Below are positions 57,370 through 64,000 of a DNA stretch of 64,000 bases, in pieces; position 1 is the stretch's first letter, and every line of letters begins with the position of its first letter. Position numbers and translations under genes: made by a program. The stretch is from Paraburkholderia sp. LEh10. GTDB taxonomy: Bacteria > Pseudomonadota > Gammaproteobacteria > Burkholderiales > Burkholderiaceae. The notes below the pieces were generated by a model. That model did not search any database, was not told the origin of the DNA, and worked only from the letters and a program-made list of their open reading frames with translations. The stretch covers positions 211,344-275,343 of the forward strand of contig NZ_JAGIPX010000003.1 of the NCBI RefSeq assembly GCF_017814945.1, given 5' to 3'.

Positions 57370-58965
57370 ATGGCCGTGCATACCGCCGCCCACCATTCGA
57401 GTGGGCAAGTGTTACCGTTCCGGGAATCGCTGCTGGCGATGCTCGGTATCTCATTCGTATCGATGCTCGTCGCGCTCGACCAGACGGTTGTCGGTACCGC
57501 GCTGCCCACGATCGTCGCCGATCTGAAGGGCTTCGAGCTATACGCGTGGGTCGCGACGTCGTATCTGCTGACGTCCGTGATCACCGTGCCGATTTTCGGG
57601 CGGCTCGGCGACTACTATGGGCGCAAGCCGTTCGTGATCGCGTCGATCGTCGTGTTCACGGGTGCCTCGGTGCTGTGCGGCGCGGCGAACAACATGCTGT
57701 TTCTCGTGATTGCGCGCGGGCTGCAGGGCATCGGCGGCGGGATGCTGGTCGGCACCGCGTTCGCGTGTATTCCTGATCTGTTTCCTGACTCGGTGGTTCG
57801 CCTGCGCTGGCAGGTGCTGATGAGTTCGGCGTTCGGGATCGCGAATGCCGTCGGACCGTCGCTCGGCGGCTTTCTCACGCAGTACTACGGCTGGCGTTCG
57901 GTGTTCTACGTGAATCTACCCGTCGGCTTGCTGTCGCTGTTCTTCGTATGGCGTTATCTGCCGCATCTGCGGCATGTCGTGCACGAAGGCAAGATGCGCC
58001 TCGACTGGCCCGGTGCGTTGCTGATCGCGCTGTCGCTGGGCAGCTTGCAGCTGTTCGTCGAACTGCTGCCGAAGCATGGCGTGACCGCGTCGGCCGTTGC
58101 GCTGCTCGCGTTCAGCGTGGCGTGCGCGATCGCGCTGTGGCAATGGGAAAAGCGCTTCCCGCAAGCGATTCTTCCCATCGACATGTTCCGCAACCAGAGC
58201 CTGTCCGCGCTTTTCGCGCTGGCCGTGCTCGGCGGCTTCGCGATGTTTTCGCTGCTGTTCTACGCACCGCTGCTGTTCCAGGGCGGCTTCGGCATGATGC
58301 CGAACCAGGCGGGCCTCGTGATTACGCCGCTCGTCGTGTTCATCACGATCGGCAGTATCGTCAACGGACGCATCGTGTCGCGCATTCCGAATCCGAACCT
58401 GATGCTGTTCGTCGGCTTCGCGCTGTTCGCGGGCGCGTCGCTCGGCGTGGTGATCGCGACGCGCACGATGCCGCACTGGCTGCTGATGACGTTCATGACG
58501 ATGGGCGGTCTCGGCCTCGGCTTCGTGCTGCCTAATCTCACGGTCTTCGCGCAGCAGACGGCGGGCCGCCAGCATCTCGGCATCGCGACGGCGCTGCTGC
58601 AATCGCTGCGGATGATCGGCGGCATGATCGGGACGGCGCTGACGGGCACGCTCGTCACGCATATGTACGCGAGCGGCGTGCGCGACGCACTCGATGGCGA
58701 CCACGCGAGCCAATGGTTTGCAGAGCTCGGCGATCCGCAGATTCTCGTCAACCGCGACGCGCAGCACGTGCTTTTGAACGAACTGGCTCGCGCAGGGCAC
58801 AATGGCGCCGTGCTGCTCGAATCGGCGCGCGAGTCGCTGGTTGGCGCGATTCATGTCGGACTCACGTTGGGCGCGCTGGTCGCGCTGTTTGCAGTCTGGC
58901 ATTGCCGGCGCGTGCCGACCGTCAAACTGCGCAAGCAGATCGAGCCGGTCATCCACGCGGATTGA
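57370..58965 (+). CDS. DHA2-family MFS multidrug efflux transporter (EmrB-like)
   Basis: This is a 531-residue, 14-helix drug:H+ antiporter. It shows the helix-1 motif LDQTVVGTALPTIVADLKGF, the loop 2-3 motif GRLGDYYGRKPFVIA, motif C-like GIANAVGPSLGGFLTQYYGW followed by RSVFYVNLPVGLLSLF, and the 14-helix family segment VLPNLTVFAQQTAGRQHLGI. No EmrA-type membrane-fusion gene is adjacent, so it may act alone. The start at 57370 (MAVHTAAHHSSG) is preferred because the upstream ATG lies in the promoter. The MarR gene follows 35 bp later, probably co-transcribed. Confidence 0.9.
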   Translation: MAVHTAAHHSSGQVLPFRESLLAMLGISFVSMLVALDQTVVGTALPTIVADLKGFELYAWVATSYLLTSVITVPIFGRLGDYYGRKPFVIASIVVFTGASVLCGAANNMLFLVIARGLQGIGGGMLVGTAFACIPDLFPDSVVRLRWQVLMSSAFGIANAVGPSLGGFLTQYYGWRSVFYVNLPVGLLSLFFVWRYLPHLRHVVHEGKMRLDWPGALLIALSLGSLQLFVELLPKHGVTASAVALLAFSVACAIALWQWEKRFPQAILPIDMFRNQSLSALFALAVLGGFAMFSLLFYAPLLFQGGFGMMPNQAGLVITPLVVFITIGSIVNGRIVSRIPNPNLMLFVGFALFAGASLGVVIATRTMPHWLLMTFMTMGGLGLGFVLPNLTVFAQQTAGRQHLGIATALLQSLRMIGGMIGTALTGTLVTHMYASGVRDALDGDHASQWFAELGDPQILVNRDAQHVLLNELARAGHNGAVLLESARESLVGAIHVGLTLGALVALFAVWHCRRVPTVKLRKQIEPVIHAD

Positions 58966-59000
58966 CCGTCGTTTGAGCGCTTTGGAACCGTAGAAACATC

Positions 59001-59471
59001 ATGGAAGAACAAGACCGCGTCGCTATCCTTCATCAGTTTGGCCGCACGTATCGGGCGTTCATGTCGGCGTTCGAAGGGCGCGTCGGGCATCCGCTGCCGC
59101 GCTGGCGCATTCTGCTTGCGCTATATGAGCAGGCCGGCGAGTCGTCGCAGAAGAAGCTGGTCGAGCGGCTGCGCATCGATCCCGGCGCGCTGACGCGTCA
59201 GCTAAAGTCGCTCGAAGCGATGGGCTGGATCGCGCGCAGCATGGACGAGCGCGACAACCGCATTACGAACGTGAAACTCACCGTTGAAGGCCGCGCCGCG
59301 ATCGAAGCGAGTCTGCCGAACCGCAACGCATTCCTGCACGACACGATGGCCGCGTTGCCGGACGACGTGCTGGCGGGACTGTCGAGTGCGCTGACGATGC
59401 TTGAAGCGCGCATCGGTGAAGTGGTGGCGGCCGCGTCGACTGACGCGGAGGCCACGGCGGCTGGGCGTTGA
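59001..59471 (+). CDS. MarR-family transcriptional regulator
   Basis: This is a 156-residue winged-HTH dimer protein. The DNA-binding part is SQKKLVERLRIDPGALTRQL, followed by the wing SMDERDNRITNVKLTVEGRA with the conserved DxRxxxxxLT-like pattern. MarR proteins release DNA on binding phenolic or drug ligands. It lies directly after the efflux gene, the usual arrangement of a self-regulated resistance unit, and the palindrome at 57339-57352 is its likely site. Confidence 0.93.
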   Translation: MEEQDRVAILHQFGRTYRAFMSAFEGRVGHPLPRWRILLALYEQAGESSQKKLVERLRIDPGALTRQLKSLEAMGWIARSMDERDNRITNVKLTVEGRAAIEASLPNRNAFLHDTMAALPDDVLAGLSSALTMLEARIGEVVAAASTDAEATAAGR

Positions 59472-59521
59472 ACCGTTGAAAGACAGCGGCGCCGCGCAGC
59501 GCCGCCTCCTTCGAAGAACGA

Positions 59522-60799
59522 TCAGAAGAACGTTTCGATCACTTCCGTCACGCGATACGACGGATCGAGCACGAGCACCTGGCGCCACTTGTCGAACGTC
59601 AGGCACGGATGCGAGATGTCGAACGCGATCATGTCGCCGACCTTCAGATCGGCGCCTGCGGGAATTCGCAGGTAGGCGTGCTGATCCATCATCCCGAAGA
59701 TTTCCCAGCCTTCGCCGGGAGCGACATCGCGCGGCGCTTCCGTCCCCGGACGATAGTGCTTCGCGGGTTCGGGATAGCCGGCATCGAACGCCGAATCGCG
59801 CTTGCCGAGGCCGATGATCGCGCGGTCCGGCTCTGGGATGGACTGCACGTAGGCCCACAGATGCAGCGCGGGCAACAGGCCTTCGCCCATGCGCTTCGCG
59901 ACGGGATTGCGCTTGAAGATATCCGTCTGCGCCTTACGATAGATGCCGACGTCGTGCGTCAGATAGCAGCCCGGACGCAGCACGATTTCGATGCGGTCCT
60001 TGCGCGATGCCTTCGCGAACTCTTCGGCGACGACGTCGTACCATGCCGATCCCGCACCCGACAGCACGGCCGGCGTGCGCGCAAAGCGCCCCTTGTCCGA
60101 CAGTTCGAGCGTGAGCCTCACGGCGCTGCGCAGGAAGTCGCGCACTTCCTGTTCTTCCTTCAATACGCCTTCGTACAGTTCGATGCCCGCGAGCTTCAGC
60201 GAGTCCGGATAGCGCGAGATCGCGTCGAGCACCGCGCTGGTTTGCGCCTCGTCGCGCACGCCCGTGCGGCCGCCCGGCACCCCGAGTTCGACGAGCACCT
60301 GCAACTGCTTTTTCACCGAGCCGAAGAACTTGCCGAGCTGCTCGACGCCTTCGACGGAATCCACCAGACAGAAGAACTCGAACTCGGGATCGCTCAGCAG
60401 TTCGGCGATCATCAGCATGTTGCGCTTGCCGACCAGCTGGTTCGCCATGAGCACGCGCGATACGCCGCCGTGATACGCGGCGCGCACCTGATGCGCAGTG
60501 GCGAGCGTAATGCCCCACGCGCCCGTTTCGATCTGGCGGCGGAACAGTTGCGGCGCCATCGTCGTCTTGCCATGCGGCGCGAGCTTCACGCCGTATTCGG
60601 CGACGAACTTCTGCATCCAGTTCAGGTTGTGCTCGATACGGTCCGCGTACAGGACGGCGGCGGGCAGGCTCACGTCCTCGTCAAGCAGATTCCATTCGAG
60701 ACGCGACGCGTCCGCAAGCTGGATGCTCGTGCCCGGCACGTTGCCGAGGCCCTTGCTGTACGGATCGATCGTGGCTCCCTGATAGTTTGTAACTTTCAT
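59522..60799 (-). CDS. PLP fold-type-III amino acid deaminase (D-serine dehydratase/D-threonine aldolase-like)
   Basis: This is a 425-residue enzyme. The PLP lysine is in KLAPHGKTTMAPQLFRRQIE (about residues 71-90, alanine-racemase-like barrel). The C-terminal AFDISHPCLTFDKWRQV matches the His/Cys metal-binding site of eukaryotic-type D-serine dehydratases and D-threonine aldolases. The reaction is probably deamination of a D-hydroxy amino acid. The ATG at 60799 has AGGA upstream; a start at 60814 would add five residues. It is divergent from the RpiR gene, with D-aminoacylase and RidA beyond, which supports a D-amino-acid role. Confidence 0.85.
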   Translation of the reverse strand: MKVTNYQGATIDPYSKGLGNVPGTSIQLADASRLEWNLLDEDVSLPAAVLYADRIEHNLNWMQKFVAEYGVKLAPHGKTTMAPQLFRRQIETGAWGITLATAHQVRAAYHGGVSRVLMANQLVGKRNMLMIAELLSDPEFEFFCLVDSVEGVEQLGKFFGSVKKQLQVLVELGVPGGRTGVRDEAQTSAVLDAISRYPDSLKLAGIELYEGVLKEEQEVRDFLRSAVRLTLELSDKGRFARTPAVLSGAGSAWYDVVAEEFAKASRKDRIEIVLRPGCYLTHDVGIYRKAQTDIFKRNPVAKRMGEGLLPALHLWAYVQSIPEPDRAIIGLGKRDSAFDAGYPEPAKHYRPGTEAPRDVAPGEGWEIFGMMDQHAYLRIPAGADLKVGDMIAFDISHPCLTFDKWRQVLVLDPSYRVTEVIETFF

Positions 60800-60837
60800 G
60801 TCATCCTGCTCCATCGGCCAGTTAAATCGAATCGAAG

Positions 60838-60867
60838 TTGACTTTCGTATGTTACCGAAAGTACGAT
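60838..60867 (+). promoter_or_regulatory. RpiR promoter with overlapping inverted repeat
   Basis: TTGACT-N18-TACGAT overlaps an inverted repeat ACTTTCG-N8-CGAAAGT (60841-60862). The repeat lies midway between the divergent deaminase and rpiR genes and is a good candidate operator for RpiR control of both sides. Confidence 0.5.
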
Positions 60868-60940
60868 GGTTGAAGAAATGTTATTTAGTACCACGCGTTC
60901 CGCGGCTGATGTTACCGGCGGCGCGTGGCGCGCGCGAGCC

Positions 60941-61831
60941 ATGAACACCACTGCCGAACCTGTTGCCTTCGACATCGTCGCGCGCATTGCAGAATGCGCG
61001 CCCGAGTTGCGTTCGGCCGAGCGCAAGGTCGCGGCGCTGATCCTCGACGACCTGACGGGCGCATCGCGCGCGAGCATCGGGGCGCTGGCCGAGCGGGCGG
61101 AAGTAAGTGTCGCGACCGTTACGCGTTTTGCGAAGGCTGTCGGTTGCCGCGACGTGCGCGAACTGAAGTTGCGGCTCGCGCAGGCGGCGGCGGTCGGTCA
61201 GCGGTTCCTGCAATCGGGCGCGCAGCCCGACACGCCCGAACCGCTGGCGACGCGCGTGTTCGACGAATTGCAGACGGCGCTCGCGCACAACCATCATTTG
61301 CTATGCCAGGCGCCCGTTGCGCAGGCTGCTGCCGCATTGCGCGAAGCGCGCATGATCTACGTGTTCGGCATGGGCGGCGGCTCGACCGCGCTTGCCGATG
61401 AAATGCGCTTCCGGCTCGTGCGCCTCGGCCGGCCTGTCGCGACGTATCAGGACGGCTTGCTGCAGCGCATGGTCGCATCGACGGTATCGCGCGACACGGT
61501 GGTGATCGCGCTGTCGACGACGGGCCGCGTGCCGGAAATGGTCGACAGCTGCCGCATCGCGCGCAGCTACGGCGCGACGCTGATCACCGTGACGGCGCCC
61601 GCGTCGCCGCTTGCGAAGCTCGCTGACTGGCTGATTCCCATCGTCGCGTTCGAAACCGATTTCATCTACAAGCCGTCGTCATCGCGCTACGCGATGATGA
61701 TGGCGCTCGACGTGCTCGTCACCGAACTGGCCGTGAGCCTCGGCGACGAGAGCCGCGAACTGCTGCGCCGCATGAAGCATGCGCTCGATGCGCATCGCGG
61801 CGGCGGCGACCGACAACCGCTAGGAGACTGA
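60941..61831 (+). CDS. RpiR-family transcriptional regulator
   Basis: This is a 296-residue regulator with an N-terminal HTH_6 domain (RSAERKVAALILDDLTGASR; GALAERAEVSVATVTRFAKA) and a C-terminal SIS domain (IYVFGMGGGSTALADEMRFR; TVVIALSTTGRVPEMVDSCR) that binds phosphosugars or related ligands. An ATG at 60866 would add 25 residues but lies inside the likely promoter, so 60941 is chosen. It is divergent from the deaminase and four bases upstream of the deacylase gene. Confidence 0.9.
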   Translation: MNTTAEPVAFDIVARIAECAPELRSAERKVAALILDDLTGASRASIGALAERAEVSVATVTRFAKAVGCRDVRELKLRLAQAAAVGQRFLQSGAQPDTPEPLATRVFDELQTALAHNHHLLCQAPVAQAAAALREARMIYVFGMGGGSTALADEMRFRLVRLGRPVATYQDGLLQRMVASTVSRDTVVIALSTTGRVPEMVDSCRIARSYGATLITVTAPASPLAKLADWLIPIVAFETDFIYKPSSSRYAMMMALDVLVTELAVSLGDESRELLRRMKHALDAHRGGGDRQPLGD

Positions 61832-61834
61832 TCC

Positions 61835-63322
61835 ATGCATTCGCACCCCGAAGCCGCCGATACGCTGATCGTCGGCGCGCAACTGTACGATGGCACGGGC
61901 GCGCCGCCTGTCGAGCGCGACGTCGCGTTGCGCAATGGAAAGATCGCCGCGATCGGCAATCTGTCGAACTGGCTGGCCGAAGAGGTGATCGAGGCGAATG
62001 GCCGCGCGCTCGCGCCTGGCTTCATCGATGTCCACACGCACGACGACACGCATGTGATCCGCTCGCCGCAAATGCTGCCCAAGATCACGCAGGGCGTGAC
62101 GACGGTGATCGTCGGCAATTGCGGGATTAGCGCGTCGCCCGTGTCGCTGAAGGGCGATCCGCCCGATCCGATGAATCTGCTCGGGGAGCGCGACGCGTTC
62201 CAGTATCCGACGTTCGCGGCCTATGTCGCCGCCGTCAATGCTGCGAAGCCTTCCGTCAACGTGGGCGCGCTGATCGGACATACGGCGCTGCGCAACAACC
62301 ACATGGACCGGCTCGATCGCGCGGCGACCTCGCAGGAAATCGACGGAATGCGCGCACAGCTCGAAGAAGCGCTTGCGAACGGCGCGCTTGGCCTGAGTTC
62401 AGGGCTCGCATATGGCTCCGCGTTCGCTGCGCCGACTGAAGAGGTGATGGCGCTCGCGGAGCCGCTCGCAGTGGCGGGCGCGTTGTACACGACCCACATG
62501 CGCACCGAGTTCGACGCGATTCTCGATGCGATGGACGAGGCGTACCGCATCGGCAAGCACGCGCGCGTGCCTGTCGTGATTTCGCATCTGAAGTGCGCGG
62601 GGCCGTCGAACTGGGGGCGCAGCGTCGAGGTGCTCGAATCGCTGGAGGGCGCGCGGCGCATGCATCCCGTCGGTTGCGACTGCTATCCGTACAACCGCAG
62701 CTCGTCGACGCTCGACCTCAAGCAGGTGACGGGCGATATCGACATCACGATCACATGGTCGACGCCTCATCCCGAGATGGCGGGGAAGATGGTGAAGGAG
62801 ATCGCGGCGGAGTGGGGTGTGACGCAGCAGGAAGCGGCGAAGCGTTTGCAGCCGGCGGGCGCCGTGTACCACAACATGTCGGAGGACGACGTGCGGCGCA
62901 TTCTGTCGCATCCAGCGACGATGGTGGGCTCGGACGGTTTGCCGAACGATCCGCTGCCGCATCCTCGCTTGTGGGGCGCGTTTCCGCGCGTGCTGGGGCA
63001 CTATGCGCGCGACCAGCAGCTGATTCCGCTGGAAGAAGCGATTCGCAAGATGACGGGCCTGTCGGCGCGGCGTTTCGGCTTGAAGGAGCGCGGCGAAGTG
63101 CATATCGGCTATCACGCCGATCTCGTGCTGTTCGACCCGGCGCGCGTGCGCGACGCGGCGACGTTCGACAAGCCGCAGCAGGCGGCCGATGGCATCGATG
63201 CCGTGTGGGTGAATGGCGTGCTGTCGTATCTCGACGGCAAGCTGACGGGCGAGCGCGCAGGCAGGTTCGTCGCGCGTGGGGCGACGGCGGCATCGCGGGC
63301 CGAGCTGACACAGGGTTTCTGA
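61835..63322 (+). CDS. N-acyl-D-amino-acid deacylase (D-aminoacylase)
   Basis: This is a 495-residue amidohydrolase that removes acyl groups from N-acyl-D-amino acids. Metal and catalytic residues are visible: HTHDD (first metal), the bridging Cys in VGNCGISASP, His in YTTHMRTEFD, His in VVISHLKCAG and the catalytic Asp in VGSDGLPNDPLPHPR. The C-terminal small beta-domain has GYHADLVLFDPARVRDA. GGAG lies nine bases before the ATG. It is tightly linked to rpiR (four bases), and RidA follows. Confidence 0.95.
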   Translation: MHSHPEAADTLIVGAQLYDGTGAPPVERDVALRNGKIAAIGNLSNWLAEEVIEANGRALAPGFIDVHTHDDTHVIRSPQMLPKITQGVTTVIVGNCGISASPVSLKGDPPDPMNLLGERDAFQYPTFAAYVAAVNAAKPSVNVGALIGHTALRNNHMDRLDRAATSQEIDGMRAQLEEALANGALGLSSGLAYGSAFAAPTEEVMALAEPLAVAGALYTTHMRTEFDAILDAMDEAYRIGKHARVPVVISHLKCAGPSNWGRSVEVLESLEGARRMHPVGCDCYPYNRSSSTLDLKQVTGDIDITITWSTPHPEMAGKMVKEIAAEWGVTQQEAAKRLQPAGAVYHNMSEDDVRRILSHPATMVGSDGLPNDPLPHPRLWGAFPRVLGHYARDQQLIPLEEAIRKMTGLSARRFGLKERGEVHIGYHADLVLFDPARVRDAATFDKPQQAADGIDAVWVNGVLSYLDGKLTGERAGRFVARGATAASRAELTQGF

Positions 63323-63389
63323 CTGATCCGATTTTCGATTGATGCGTTCGCATGGGTTGCGGACGCACTTACGTTTTAGGAGTTGAACG

Positions 63390-63776
63390 ATGAAGCGTTA
63401 TGGCGTTGAGGGTGGCAAGGGCACGGGCGGTCAGGTGATGCCGCTTGCGCGCGCGGTCGAGGCGGACGGCTGGCTGTTCGTGTCGGGGCAGACGCCGATG
63501 GAGAACGGCGAAGTGATCAACGGCGGGATCGTTGAGCAGTCGCACAAGGCGATTCAGAATGTGATGGCGATTCTGACCGAGGCCGGGTATGGGCCTGAGC
63601 ATGTCGTGCGGTGTGGGGTTTGGCTCGATGATCCGCGTGATTTTGCTTCTTTCAACAAGGTGTTCAAGGAATATTTCGGCGCGAATCCGCCGGCGAGGGC
63701 GTGTGTGGTGTCGTCGATGGTGATCGACTGCAAGGTCGAAGTCGACTGCGTTGCATATAAGAAGCCTTCGGCTTGA
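63390..63776 (+). CDS. RidA-family enamine/imine deaminase
   Basis: This is a 128-residue YjgF/YER057c/UK114-fold trimer protein. It shows VSGQTPMENGEVINGGIVEQ and the active-site arginine in PARACVVSSM (about residue 106 equivalent of Arg105). RidA proteins hydrolyse the reactive 2-aminoacrylate-type intermediates released by PLP dehydratases. It lies 67 bp after D-aminoacylase, with AGGAG before the ATG, so it can detoxify the product of the divergent PLP deaminase (inference). Confidence 0.93.
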   Translation: MKRYGVEGGKGTGGQVMPLARAVEADGWLFVSGQTPMENGEVINGGIVEQSHKAIQNVMAILTEAGYGPEHVVRCGVWLDDPRDFASFNKVFKEYFGANPPARACVVSSMVIDCKVEVDCVAYKKPSA

Positions 63777-63820
63777 GTTTTTTTGTGGTTCGCGATGCGG
63801 TTTTTGTTGTTTTACTTTGG

Positions 63821-63951
63821 CGCTGGCATCTGCGAATCCGGCTTGTGTTTTGCCGCCGTCGCTGGCATCCGCGATAGCGCCTCGCGGCGCGGGCGTTGCC
63901 CCTGTGCGGGGCGGCACCTACTTTTCTTTGCCGGCTGCAAAGAAAAGTAGG
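63821..63951. repeat. Burkholderia-type intergenic repeat with 14-bp hairpin
   Basis: A perfect inverted repeat CCTACTTTTCTTTG / CAAAGAAAAGTAGG (63917-63930 and 63938-63951, seven-base loop) is preceded by GCGCGGGCGTTGCCCCTG-type sequence. I recall this element recurring between genes in Burkholderia and Paraburkholderia chromosomes. Two direct copies of CGCTGGCATCnGCGA (63821 and 63860) lie just ahead of it. No gene is seen in 63777-64000. Confidence 0.6.
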
Positions 63952-64000
63952 CAAAAGAAAGCAGCTCACCCCGAGCCGCTTGACGATTACCCACGGGCCC

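Overview
The window is a GC-rich stretch of a Burkholderiaceae main chromosome, most likely Paraburkholderia or a close relative. The evidence is the gene order lolB-ispE-tRNA-Gln-prs-rplY-pth and kdsD-kdsC-lptCAB-rpoN-hpf-ptsN-hprK-rapZ, the protein sequences themselves, and a terminal hairpin repeat of a type I recall as common in Burkholderia-type genomes. The genus call is inference; no 16S rRNA gene is present.

Positions 1-33.6 kb are conserved housekeeping DNA. In order: ftsY (cut by the window edge), rsmD, coaD, a 2[4Fe-4S] ferredoxin, hisC, pth, rplY, prs, tRNA-Gln(TTG), ispE, lolB and a TPR protein; then mutM-mutY (oxidised guanine repair), a LON-domain protein and the sigma-54/PTS-Ntr block (rapZ, hprK, ptsN, hpf, rpoN); then the LPS transport and Kdo block (lptB, lptA, lptC, kdsC, kdsD); then a KefC-like antiporter, apt, a LysE exporter, a DUF4743-type Nudix protein, purU, an AI-2E-family permease, uvrA with an unusual lysine-rich tail, an MFS transporter and ssb. 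A truncated PepSY membrane gene behind a Fur-box-like site lies at about 26.7-26.95 kb.

Positions 33.6-46.4 kb are accessory. They hold a divergent SDR/LysR pair, a DUF4239 membrane protein, a chemotaxis receptor with a sigma-28-like promoter, a compact ba3-type (B-family) cytochrome c oxidase operon carrying three multihaem cytochromes c, and a second LysR next to an MFS transporter.

Positions 46.4-55.3 kb hold the most distinctive locus. An AT-rich 630-bp region is followed by three tandem RcsB-like response regulators, an aquaporin with altered selectivity-filter residues, a 1486-residue BvgS-type hybrid sensor kinase and a secreted CHRD-domain protein. One unorthodox phosphorelay kinase beside three different RcsB-type regulators and a water channel suggests a branched envelope or osmotic sensing system.

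Positions 55.4-64 kb hold an HSL-type esterase, an EcsC-family protein, an EmrB-type efflux pump with a MarR regulator and a palindromic operator candidate, and a D-amino-acid catabolic cluster: a PLP fold-III deaminase, an RpiR regulator, N-acyl-D-amino-acid deacylase and RidA. In that cluster a deacylase would release D-amino acids, the PLP enzyme would deaminate them and RidA would clear the reactive enamine/imine.
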